Source of the DNA: Glandiceps talaboti
Lineage: Eukaryota; Hemichordata; Enteropneusta; Spengelidae
Direction of reading: 5' to 3'
DNA length: 64,000 nucleotides
NCBI RefSeq assembly: GCF_964340395.1
Contig: NC_135561.1
Span: 14,721,461-14,785,460, forward strand
The translations under genes and the position numbers were made by a program. This document shows positions 38,425-50,816 of this stretch, piece by piece. The stretch's first letter is position 1, and every line of letters starts with the position of its first letter. Under the pieces are notes generated by a model. The model did not search any database. It was not told the origin of the DNA and saw nothing but the letters and a program-made list of their open reading frames with translations.

Positions 38425-38520
38425 TAACCCTAACCCTAACCCTTAACCTAAACCTAACCCTAACCCTAACCGTAATCCATCTAACCATAACCCTAACCGT
38501 AAACCTAACACTAACACTAA
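38425..38520 (-). repeat. Interstitial telomeric-type repeat
   Basis: About 15 units of CCCTAA and single-base variants (CCTTAA, CCATAA, CCGTAA, CACTAA) on the plus strand, which is TTAGGG on the minus strand. The units are most regular at the left and decay to the right. The window is internal to a gene, so this is an interstitial tract and not a chromosome end. Confidence 0.85.
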
Positions 38521-39066
38521 ATTGGTAGGTTTAGTATCACTGGTTGACAATATTGTGTGAGTATTCTATCGCTTTGAAAATCTGTTATCAGTCTATGTTA
38601 CAAGGTCATCAGAGCATGCCGACGTGTCTATACGATTATGAAAACATTGATGTTATCAGGTTTCTATGGAGATTGAAACTACTACAAGGGTAGTCACAAC
38701 ACTGATTATATCCGGCATACTACAGGGTTGTTATATTATTAATAACCTTTCAATGCGTACAGATGTAAAGCCTGTCCAGCCATGATCGTAAAACTCAACA
38801 CTCACTTTACATTTACATTAGGGGACTTCCTTATCCAAAGGACACCTGCCGAAGCCACCATTTCAACCGATCATATATGTCTCATCATCTTGCATTTGAT
38901 ATACATTGTAGTACATATAGACAATAGCTTATAAAACACTAAAACCTTTGCATATCAAAATAATGAACATCAGAATACATGTAATCTGCAATACTCACTG
39001 GCTACTTTTATCAATGACGACTGTGTGACTACATCACTTTGGGTTGTTGGAATCCGTCGTAGAGTC

Positions 39067-39185
39067 ATGTATGTATGTATGTATGTATGTATGTATGTAT
39101 GTATGTATGCATGTATGCATGTATGCATGCATGCATGCATGCAGGTAGATAGGTAGGTAGGTATGTAGGTAGGTAAGTAGGTGTA
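39067..39185 (+). repeat. (GTAT)n, (GCAT)n and (TAGG)n array
   Basis: (GTAT)n passes into (GCAT)n and then (TAGG)n. Scattered TAGG and TAGC units continue to about 39340. Confidence 0.9.
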
Positions 39186-40786
39186 AGTGTGTGTCATGCA
39201 GACAGTCAGGCAAGTAGGTAGCTATATAGCTATGTAAATTATAAATAGCTAGGTACATGTAGGTAGGTGGGTAGCTACCTAGCTAAGCAGCTAGCTAACT
39301 ATGTAGGTGTAGTGTGTAGGTGTATAGCTAGCTAGCTCGGGTGGTAGGAATGGTGTTGATTTAAAGAACAGCTGTATTCAAAACAGGATAGTAAACAATG
39401 TACACTTAGTTTAGACTCGTGAATTCAACGTTGGATGCTAATTAAATCTAAAAGATGTTGGTTCTTTAGAATGTTACACAAAATAAACAGAATTTAAGAT
39501 GACTTTACTCATGGATATATACTGGTAATCGAACCACAGACTGAATTTATAGACATATATGCTACATGTACATCACACTCTATCTGTAAAATTTCACATA
39601 ATTATATACGTAATGGCGCTTGCCATTTTCCAAGAGGATGGCCACAAGAGACACTACGTCATCAATGAAACGCCAAAGGGTGTGTCTAGCTATAAGACTT
39701 GAAACTACTTTCTTCCTTTGTTTCACACATCATTGTCATTTTTGCGATCATTATTACCTCAAGTCCTTTGGCTTCTTAGTCACATAAGTAAAGTTTTTAG
39801 TTGATGTTATTTTCTGGTGTCGAAAACATTCATGGTCATAAAGTTAGAGATTAACGACACTGTGAATGCCTTGAATTTTCGTAATTGGTTACAATTTAAT
39901 GATATAACATAATATAAAGCAATCTCTCCTGTTATTCTTAATAACGCAGCAAACTATACAACTGTTTCACGTATACGAAAGTTTTTTTCTCATTTCCTCC
40001 AAACTACAAGATTGCATTCTACACCCTGTCCACTAACTTGAATCCATTAATTTAGATATATAGATATAAAGTGACCGGTTCGATATTTCTAAGAGTGGTT
40101 CAGTATATAAAAGAGATGGGAACAATATATTTCACAGGAACAAATAAAGACTATATTAACTACATGCTGTGACTTTCCTAACCTTAACAGCCGTGACAAC
40201 AATGGTATGTACCGTGTTTAATTGTGTTAGCTTTCATTGACTAATAACGGTATTTTTAACAAGACCTAAATATCTTTCTAATGTGTACAGCTTTCTCGCA
40301 AGAATCTCTAGTATCGAAAATTAACATTTATTTTAAAAATTTGGATATAGTACTAACGCTATACGCATACTTCGATATAGTCTTTTGGAAAATGTAATTT
40401 TGTGATAAGTATGTAGTTATATACTACACGTCGAAGTTCAAGGCGATGTTGAATGGTTGAATAAAGTGATGGACATGTTTGATTTGGTTTGATATTAGTG
40501 TTGATGACAAGTGATTGCTGCAAAGGAAGTGACACACTAGGTAGAGTATGACAGATAGCATGGATATAATGTTTTGTTTGTTGTAAACGTTCAAGGCTTC
40601 ATTAGTACAAGATTGGAAAATGATGAAATGTAGCCTACAACAGTTTATACGAATTTGTTTGTAATGACTTTAACCTGTATACTAGTAATTTTATTTATTC
40701 TGATGATCAGAAATACAATGAAATAATGATGAATGTATTAAGTCCGAATTACCGACCCCTTTCCCAACATTCATATATATGCATGC

Positions 40787-41214
40787 GTACATACATACAT
40801 ACATACATACATACATACATACATACATACATACATACATACATACATACATACATACATACATACATACGCACATACATACGCACACACGCACACATAC
40901 ATACATACATACATACATACATACATACATACATACATACATACATACATACATACGTACGTACATACATACATACATACATACATACATACATACATAC
41001 ACACAGTACATACATACATACATACATACATACATACATACATACATACGCACACACGCACACACATACACACATACACACATACATACATACATACATA
41101 CATACATACATACATACATACATACATACATACATACGTGCATACGTGCATACGTGCATACATACATACATACATACATACATACATACATACATACATA
41201 CATACATACATACA

Positions 41215-41248
<34 letters not shown>

Positions 41249-41373
41249 CGTACGTACATACGTACATACATACATTCATACATACATTCATACATACATA
41301 CATACATACATACATACATACATACATACATACATACATACATACATACATACGTACATACGTACATACATAC
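40787..41373 (+). repeat. (ACAT)n array of nearly 600 bases
   Basis: The longest simple array in the window. ACGCACACACGCACACA interruptions recur near 40870 and 41048, so blocks of the array have been duplicated. Six-frame translations give Tyr/Ile/His/Thr or Met/Tyr/Val/Cys repeats only. Confidence 0.97.
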
Positions 41374-42509
41374 GTTTGTTAAGAAATTGCTATCATAAAC
41401 CTTGTTCTCACTCTAAGTTTCTCGACAACGACGTCAAAACCCATTTCATCTCAAAAGTCAGATGTAAATAACATTTCATCAAATCTTTCACAGAGACTAT
41501 TTTCAGTGTATGGAACAAGGTCGGCCATGTTTTGAATTTCCCAAAGGAAGCTTATAGCATAATTACGTATGCAAATTTTAGTAGACAGTCGATTCCTAGA
41601 ATGTAATCGAGTCCAGCTTAGCATGATCGCATATCGTGTCTGTCGTGAAAATGTTCACCCTGAAATTGTTCACCGCGATTCAGTTGAATAGGGAACAGTT
41701 TATGCAATGTAGCAGAACTGAATTGCCTGTGAAGTCACGCATTCAAATATACATTCATTTTCTAAGAAAAACTTACAGGCCAGGATTATTCCACATGTAC
41801 AACATGTTTTCCTCAAGGCATTACAGATGTATAATCCTTTCCGTAATAAAGAAAAATGTATCGCAACTCTTCAGGGTTGCTAGATATAGGGTAAATGTCA
41901 CCAAATGCGGTGGAAGAGTCTTTCGTGTGAGAGAATATAATATTGTTCGCTTGAGATCCTCTGGGAATTGCGTGCACAATGTTAACCAATCTATGGTTAT
42001 TATTCAAATGAACTCTTACGACATGTTGAATGCAGTGAATTGCACGATTACAAATGAACTACTTGTTCAGCGACAAGTTGCAATTCTGATTTTTTTTTCA
42101 CAGCTGAGTGGTGTAAACTCATGACGTCATGGGTCAAGGGTTACATGATCCCTAGTCATCGTAATTATCTTTCTTCAGCATTTAACTCGATTTATGGATA
42201 TAATTATGTTTTAACAACAAAAAGCGTCTAGATTGAGTCGAATTAAGTTGTTCGGTAAACATTAGAGTGCACGCAACAGTGATTTGTTTTCAAAATTAAT
42301 AAAGAAATTGGTGACTTTCAATGCAATTTAAGAATTGAGGTCTTTTAAATCGCAATTATTAGTTTCTGAATAATATCATATGAATTGCTTTGTTCAGGTA
42401 ACAGTGAACTGATAAATCTAAAAATATCCCTAAAGTTTCAAGTGAATTAAATAGCTTGTAACAAGTACGTTAGATACACCGTCAAACATGCAGGCAGACT
42501 AATACACTG

Positions 42510-42832
<323 letters not shown>

Positions 42833-43797
42833 GTTTGTACGTACAGTACATGAAGAATCATATACGTGGATTTGGACTAGTATTTTGTTTAGACAGAATA
42901 TTGGGATTTGAATGCAGGTTACTTTATGAAATACAATGAGTAATGGTAGAGTCTATGAACATTAATTGGATTATGATATATATGGCGTTCTGTAAATATA
43001 CTCATTTATGACTAACTATATATAATTATTGGGTGTGCTTTAATGGTTTCGCTCTCATGAAAAACGGGAACTAGAATATAAACTTAGCATATTTACAGGA
43101 AGAAATGAAGCTAGGTTATGATACTCTACTCAGTTACATTTCACATTCCCATGGAACATAGGACGAATACTGAAATAAATTGAACAATTCTTACGGTGGG
43201 CATGGGGTGCAACACAGTACGGTTTACACAATTTCTTCGACATTTACGCCTTAAAAAGCTTTTACGTGTACTTTCTTAGTGGTTACGTAGAAAATTAACC
43301 CGACATTACGAAGCACGATTAGCATCAAATCACGGATTTGCTAGAAATTGTCACGTTTACAAAATACAGAAAGAGGTGGTTAGGTGTTACCTTTGCCCAA
43401 CCTCTATTTTGTATGTTTCTAGACATCTTTTTCTTAGCAAGACAGTACTTTCATAATAGTAAGCGGTTTTTTTAGTTATTGTACGAATACTTTACAGATT
43501 GTAAAGACCACCTTTGAATAATAAGTTATAAAAACCAATGCCCCATTTTACCGGATTGACAGGCAGGTTTAATGCTTTCTAGATGAATAGCATAGTTCCA
43601 TTCACTAATGTCGACATGTATAAAATATACTGACGGAGTTCTACCTGTCAAACGTGCTTTTAAATGCTTTCTTTATTCTATGGAAAGATAGCCTGACTTT
43701 AGTGACATACTTTTGCACATATACCTACCTATCTAACAACCTACATATACTAATACTTATACACACCTACATACCTACATGCCTACATACTTATAGA

Positions 43798-43996
43798 CCT
43801 ACATACATACATACATACATACATACATACATACATACATACATACATACATACATAAATGCATGCATGCATGCACGCACGCACGCACGCACGCGCATAC
43901 ATACATACATACATACATACATACATACATACATACATACATACATACATACATACATACATACATACACAGACACACATGTACATACAGACACAC
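43798..43996 (+). repeat. (ACAT)n array
   Basis: (ACAT)n with a (GCAT)n/(GCAC)n block in the middle at about 43859-43895. Confidence 0.95.
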
Positions 43997-44035
43997 ATAC
44001 ACACCAATAACATTTGTATATACTTATAGGTAAAG

Positions 44036-44037
<2 letters not shown>

Positions 44038-44121
<84 letters not shown>
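44038..44121. repeat. (AT)n array
   Basis: About 80 bases of AT dinucleotide with a single AATATA phase change near the left edge. Confidence 0.97.
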
Positions 44122-44123
<2 letters not shown>

Positions 44124-44825
44124 AGGAAGATATGCGATGTGATTGGTTAACAAGCTATGGTATACTTGGCAACATACCCATACATGCTAACTCTGTATTG
44201 TGAGTGAATGTGTCAGGCTCATTATTATAAGCCCAATCATTATTTTCGCGGCATGTATTCAAATTTCACCTTCCTGGTGTATATGTACGAACAAAATCTC
44301 GATTGGTGGTATCAAATCCCACACGGTACATGAATGTTTTTTTTCCTGGACTTTGATTTCCTTTTTAAGGGTGCGTGCTTAAGATAACTTAACCGATCCA
44401 TGATATGCCAACAGGGATATGCATTGACCTTTGAGTTACCTTGTTCGGTGTACTATTATCTTTCTAGCTAAAGCTTTAGGTGATCGATATAGCATGCGAT
44501 ATTTGGCATCTGTGTGTGACAACATCAATGTACGAAGCTTTATTCTGTATTCATTCAGAGCTGATTTGAATATCAGTGTGATCAATGAGAGGATTACTGC
44601 TGGGTTTGTTGTAGACAGGTTGCAAAATAGAAATTGATTCTTTTCAAAATAGTAATGGGATGCCGCTCTATGTTTAGTGCCGCATGAATGTTTATTATAT
44701 ATTTCTGAATTTAAGTTGAGTGGATTGAAAGGGAAGACTACATTGCCCCTTATAATAAAAGAAAGTAGAAAGTATATTTCCTGCCAAAAAAAAGTTTTAT
44801 ATATTACCCTCTCTCCCTCCCGGCA

Positions 44826-45307
44826 TGCATACGTACATACACACATACATACATACATACATACATACATACATACATACATACATACATACATACATAC
44901 ATACATACATACATACATACGTACGTACGTACGTGCGTGCGTGCGTGCATGCATACATGCATACATGCATACATACATACATACATACATACATACATAC
45001 ATACATACATACACACACATACATACATACACACATACATACATACACACATACATACATACATACATACATACATACATACATACATACCTACCTACAT
45101 AGTTTACATACATGCCCTGCATGCATGCATGCATACATACGTACATACAATGTACATGCATACATACATACATACATACATACATACATACATACATACA
45201 TGCATGCATGCATGTATGCATGCATACACGCACGCGCGCGCACGCACACACACACACATACATACATACATACATACATACATACATACATACATACATA
45301 CATACAT
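44826..45307 (+). repeat. (ACAT)n compound array
   Basis: Two large (ACAT)n blocks with (CGTA)n, (GTGC)n and (GCAT)n cores. A non-repeat gap at 45090-45160 separates them. Confidence 0.95.
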
Positions 45308-46291
45308 CTAGTCACAAAGTGAGAACCATTTCTTCAATCATCCTGCAAGGGATTTCTATCAGGTTAGTAAAACGAATGGCGTCGGTATTGAAGTAACGCG
45401 ATCCTCTACAAATTGAAGGAGACAGATACAGGATATATTTCATAACCCACGTGCTAGATTTCAATTCTATATACATGTATATTGTAATTGTATTCCTTTC
45501 AATTCATGTATTATGCATACACGTATCTGTTCTGTAACCCTGATACCTCGTGGTCAGTAAGAGAGAAAAGTATTATCAGCGAATACTTTAAAGTAAATGC
45601 ATGTTTTATTTCTGGACTTATATCGAGTTTTAAAATTCCTTATACGCAAGTATTATGATTTATGATTACTCGTTTGTAATCGCTAAAACACGTAATGTCT
45701 TAAGTATTACAATATTTTTACGAGTTGGACCATGATATTTATGTTAAAAAGAAATTTGGCAGTAGATATAATCAGCTATTATGAGTTTTGCAGGCTATAT
45801 ACAGAACACATCTAAAACATTAATGTGTCGATAGTTAACCTCTTGGTGATAGTGATATGACCGCAAATGTCTAATATATCCCTGTTATGAGAATCTGTAT
45901 GTTTCATTGAAGTCAAAATAACCTAGCGCGTGATGTCAACCTCACAGAGAAGGTCGCTGAATCCAGTAGGGAAATGCAATACTGAAAAAGCAAGTCTCTC
46001 AAATTACTTGTATATAATATTGCGTCCCAATTTCTTCCGTCAGGTCGGCGACTACAAGTGTTCCCTTGCACAGAAAAAAAAAGACTTGAAATTTCAATCT
46101 TTTAGTCCGTCTGCCCATAGCCATATCTAAAATACAGTTGATGTACGCAGTTTTTTTGTTGTATATTATACCTATGTGCTTTAGCAGTGCGAGAGTTACA
46201 GCCCGTTTTAGGCTAGTGTTCATTCACTCTGTTTGATACAAATACGTAGAAACTAATAAGAAACGATAAATTATACTTTTCGAGACTTTTT

Positions 46292-46655
46292 ATGTATGTA
46301 TTTTTATTTTATGTATGTATGTATGTATGTATGTATGTATGTATGTATGTATGTATGTATGTATGTATGTATGTATGTATGTATGTGAGTGTGTGTGTGT
46401 ATGTATGTATGTATGTATGTATGTATGTATGTATGTATGTATGTATGTATGTATGTATGTATATATGTGTGTATGTATGTATGTGTACGTGCGTGCGTGC
46501 ATGTTTGTGTGTGTGTATGTATGTATGTATGTATGTATGTATGTATGTATGTATGTACATGTATGTACATGTATTTATGTATGTATGTATGTATGTATGT
46601 ATGTATGTATGTATGTATGCATGCATGCATGTATGTATGTATGTATGTGTGTATG

Positions 46656-46689
<34 letters not shown>

Positions 46690-46690
46690 G
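46292..46690 (+). repeat. (GTAT)n array
   Basis: About 400 bases of TATG repeats with several short GT and GC variants. The plus-strand sequence is complementary to the (ACAT)n arrays 1-6 kb upstream. Confidence 0.95.
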
Positions 46691-46727
46691 ATGGATGGAC
46701 GGACGGACTGACGGACAGACAGACAGA

Positions 46728-46730
46728 CAT

Positions 46731-46818
<88 letters not shown>

Positions 46819-46820
46819 TT
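46728..46820 (+). repeat. (GATA)n array
   Basis: About 22 tandem GATA units following (GGAC)n and (GACA)n variants at the right edge of the (GTAT)n array. Confidence 0.95.
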
Positions 46821-47154
46821 AGTTAGACAGATAGACGGACGGATGGACGTATGGATGAGAAGTAGCATAATTTGAGATTACTGCAAACTACCATTATACA
46901 TTGTAGACATGATATGAATTGTTGAATCACTACGAGTGTTGATAAGAATAGTTCCAGGGCAAAATGATTATGGTACACGGTATGTTGGCTCGAGAGACAA
47001 AATTTGCAATAATATAAGTAAAGCACAGCATATAGAATCATTTAGGATAGTAAGGGACATGTACGTCATCAGTGACATGCAATAAATAAAAGTTGATTCG
47101 AGATGTCTCCGATAGGTATTTCTAATATGTAACAATTTGATTCATCATTAGGCT

Positions 47155-47330
47155 GACATTAATTTTTATATATTTTTCTCATTACGTTCCCATAACAACT
47201 ATGGGTCGATCGGTTACTCGATTTTTCAATAAAAAAGTGATAAATATCATCTTCTTCATGTTTCTCTGCTTCTCCTTTTCTTCTTCTTCTCGAGCTCCAT
47301 CATCTTTTTATTGGATGCCCGAAATGATAT
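47155..47330 (+). mobile_element. Partial copy of the 1.8 kb Harbinger-like MITE
   Basis: Shares TTTCTCATTACNTTCYCATR-type sequence, CTATGGGTCGATCGGT (CTACGGGTCGGTCAGT in the other copy), ATCTTCATGTTTCTCTGC, CTCCTTTTC and TTTTTATTGGAT with 1850-1985. No right TIR was found, so the copy is truncated. Confidence 0.55.
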
Positions 47331-47661
47331 TGTGAAAATAAAGAATATTAAATGATAGAATTAAGAAAAGTCTAACCCTCTGTAATCATTCTTGACCCTG
47401 ACCCTAGCCTAGCAGTGACCTTTAGCATGAAATACGTATGTTGTCATTTGTACAACACATGTCCTTTTCTGTGTCATTTTTTCCTTCGGAAAGCACTCCT
47501 CTAGATTCTGTTGTACTGCCGTGTTCTAGTCAATTAAACTAATTTGACCACTCAGTAGTATATAAAGTGACTTCAAATAAACCTGTTTTAAAATGCACAT
47601 AATTCTTTGTACACGAATATGATAAAAATATTGCAAAATATATACATATACATATACATAT

Positions 47662-47772
47662 AGGTAGGTAGGTAGGTAGGTAGGTAGGTGGGTGGGTTGT
47701 TTAGTGGGTGGGTGACTGGGAGGGTGGCTGGGTAGGTAGGTAGGTAGGTAGGTAGGTAGGTAGGTAGATAGA
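47662..47772 (+). repeat. (TAGG)n array
   Basis: Two (TAGG)n blocks separated by (GGGT)n-like variants. Confidence 0.95.
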
Positions 47773-48563
47773 TTCAACTTTTACTAATACGGAGTGTTCA
47801 ATATGGGAAGACACTCTAAATAAACGATTTCATGTTTGTCTATTCTTTTGTGGAAATTTGTCATCGGCTATTATAAGTCAAATACATCAAAAAACCGCAT
47901 AATAGCTACATTACCCACGCTTGCTTCTTTTCTTAAATATGTACATGGTGATGTTGCTTTAAAGCAGTTACCATGACGACACAGCTTTACTTGTTACGGT
48001 ACATAGTAAATCCACGGTTTCCCCTTCGTCGGGTTAAGAATGTTTCTGTAGTTGCCATGGAGATGAATTGAAGATGACTTACAGAACATATGTATAATGA
48101 TACAGCCATTTAGCTATGTGTTTTAATTGAATGATTTTCAGGTTATATTGATATGAACGGTGGAGAAACACGCTCAGAAGCAGAATTTTCTGTTTTGTCT
48201 AAAAATCTGTTGCTTATTTGGTATGCAACATTTTTTAGAGGAAACACTTGCAATGAACGAGCTAATAAAAGTTACTTTAATAATGTCAAGCCTTCAAGAT
48301 ACAAGTAATGATTTAAAATTTATAAGCAATAGTAAATATGTTATTGTCGGAGTGGTTAAAAATACAGATTTAAAGCCTTAGGCGATGTAGTAACTATAAT
48401 GTTATCTTACGTAAGAACATGTCATCCACAATATTTTTAACATCGATTTATTTGCACTCAGTAAGTCTTTTATTTCTATATTTTAAAAGAACACGAACGA
48501 ACAATATCTTGGTAAGTCTTATTTGAATTCATAATTTAGCTGTGAGAGAGTTTTATTTTACAA

Positions 48564-49043
48564 TGACCAAACCTGAAACAAAATGTCGTCTGGCTTCAAG
48601 TTGACAAAAAGTCTTACTAACTTTGCTACATTTTATCGTCTTGCTCGACATATATATCCGGTGTTGGTAAGAGTGAAGCCAGACGATAAGGTACAAAGCT
48701 GTTAGTAAGATTTTTGTTGAGACAGACAGTAAAATATACAATTTTTGTTGACCCACACGATAAAATTTAGCACTGTTACGTTGGTAAGACTTTTGTTGAG
48801 CCAGACGATAACATCGTGTACTGCTGGTAAGATTTTTGTTGAGCTAGATGATAAAATGTAGCTAGCACGCTAGTTCATTGCTAACATTTTTGTTGAGCCA
48901 CACGATAAAATGTAACACTGTTGATAAGACTCTTGTAAAATGTAGCAACCTTGATGAGATTTTTGTTGAGCCAGCAGACAATACAATGTTGCACTATCAC
49001 TATGATTTTTGTTGGCCAGTCGATGTTTGTTACAGGTATCGTG
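48564..49043. mobile_element. TIR element M, copy 1, with minisatellite interior
   Basis: The left end TGACCAAACCTGAAAC then AAAATGTCGTCTGG is mirrored, with decay, by GGCCAGTCGATGTTTGTTAC then AGGT at the right. Between them lie about seven imperfect units of the pattern GTAAGATTTTTGTTGAGCCA followed by GACGATAAAATGTAGCAC, with spacing of about 40-60 bases. One unit near the left end is inverted. The interior unit itself resembles the TIR tip (GACGAYA and AAATGT). Confidence 0.6.
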
Positions 49044-50472
49044 ATTTCATTAGTAATATAGGAACTAATAGATACAAAAATACCAGTCTTGCCGCCTCGA
49101 AGCATTTTTGTGCCTTATTAAGCACAAGTGCTAGAGCTTAATTTGTTGACTTGGGTTTGCTTCTTTATCAGTTTTACAAATGTGTGTATCATGTACTTTT
49201 GTGACAGTACTGGATTTAATTGGTCTTGCAATGTCGATATCACATTTAGGGAGAACTATCTCTTTGTTGAGAAGTAGCTGGGAGCTTTCATTGTAAACGA
49301 TAAGTTTACTTCCTTCCTTCTCGCAATTCCAAACTCTTTCATACTTTGAATCTTGATAAAACAATCACGGGAACCTTCAAACAAATTTGTTTGATTATAA
49401 ATATTTACAAAATTACTTATAATACTTTCATTTGAATTGAATTTGAATTTGAATTAAATCAATTTAAATTCAAAAGTATAAATTACATGCCATCAGTGTA
49501 GTCCGATGTACTGATGTCAACACAAAGGGGGGACATTAATGTCCGGTAAAAGTTGGCACTACGAGAAAGTCGCTTTAAGTATCATGTTAAATATCAAACC
49601 AAAGACAATTTTAAGAATAAGCTACTAGGTAAAATACGTTTGTGAATAGACTACGCACATTTGCTTTTGTGAGCTTTGCGTTCAAATTTGTTCTGCTAAC
49701 AGCCTTGAATGTAAATGTTTGATGTACCGCCAAACTCAATATATGTATGTGCGTAAAGTATGGTCTGACGGTTGTCTTGCTTTCAAAACCGGTTGAAGCC
49801 ATACTTGTGTTTTTGCTCAGCGCAACAATTTCAATATACCGATAGATAGATGAGGGACAAAACCGCGGCTTACTTTTGATCTAATGCTGGAAAATGATTT
49901 AGTGGTCACCTTTTCCATTTCACTGAAATTCAACAAGTGCGCAAAAACATGTCTGTTCACGGTAGAAGAGATATTTATGATGGGTATGTCACGAAAGGGG
50001 AAAACAAATCATATGGTGGTATATTAAAAAAATAGTGATGCTGTAATTAAAATGTGACAGGCCCCAGGGACAGCATGCATCGTGGTTATAGTAATAGGTC
50101 GTGAGGTGTGTCTGTGTGAAGCGAACATCCATCTTGGAGTTGATTTTTTAAACACACAATGCCACCAGTACGTTATATTGAATATATATATATTTAGATG
50201 TACGTATAGGCTTACGTTATAAGGACGGGGTTCATCGTTCTGCGAAATTAGAAATTGCACTGGATTAAAGTTACTTTTAAAGGAATCAGGTGTAGCAACT
50301 GCAACGGGTACATTGATCAATAAAATTAATAATCTTGAATGTTTACTCAATTTGCGACATGCGAATAAAAATAAGAATGTTGTGAGTTGTACATCGTAGC
50401 ATACCATGAAGCGACCCAACCACATGTACCACACATATTAGCTTGAACGATATAAGTTACAGTGAAAAAAAA

Positions 50473-50816
50473 TGAAAACCTGTTCAAGAAAACGTCGTCT
50501 GACCCGACAAAAATCTCACTAAGACTGCTAAATTTTATCGTCTGGCTCAACAAAATCTTACCATCAGTGATACATTTATCGCCTCGCTCGCTCGCAATCG
50601 ACAAATATCTCTGTCGGTACGTTTTGTTTTGTTTTCTTTTTAGTCAGACGTTGAAATCAATGGCGGTAAGAGTTTGTGGTCAGGCGATAAAATGTAGCAC
50701 TGTTGGTAAGATTTTTTTGAGCCAGACGATAAAATGTAGCAGTTCGTTAAGATTTTTGTGTATAGCAGAGGAAGATTGGTGTTGAACCAGACGACATTTT
50801 GTTCTAGGTTTGGTCA
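50473..50816. mobile_element. TIR element M, copy 2
   Basis: The right end CCAGACGACATTTTGTTCTA then GGTTTGGTCA is an intact mirror of the left end of copy 1. The left end (TGAAAACCTGTTC, then ACGTCGTCTG) is diverged. The interior has three to four of the same units in both orientations, fewer than copy 1, so the number of units varies between copies. Confidence 0.6.

Noticed and set aside
38425-38520. Chromosome end
   Set aside because: The repeat is short, degenerate and inside the intron of an intact gene, so it is interstitial.
40691-41471. Open frames of 194-230 codons on both strands reading Met-Tyr-Val-Cys or His-Thr-Tyr-Ile repeats
   Set aside because: They are translations of the (ACAT)n array. 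A tetranucleotide repeat without stops is open in all frames. The same applies to the arrays at 8.2, 32.3, 43.8, 44.8, 46.3 and 62.3 kb.
41651-42124. Plus-strand open frame of about 157 residues from an ATG
   Set aside because: No family resemblance, AT-driven composition, and it lies in the large cyclase intron without splice or promoter signals. It is the longest unexplained non-repeat frame, so I record it, but I cannot support a gene.
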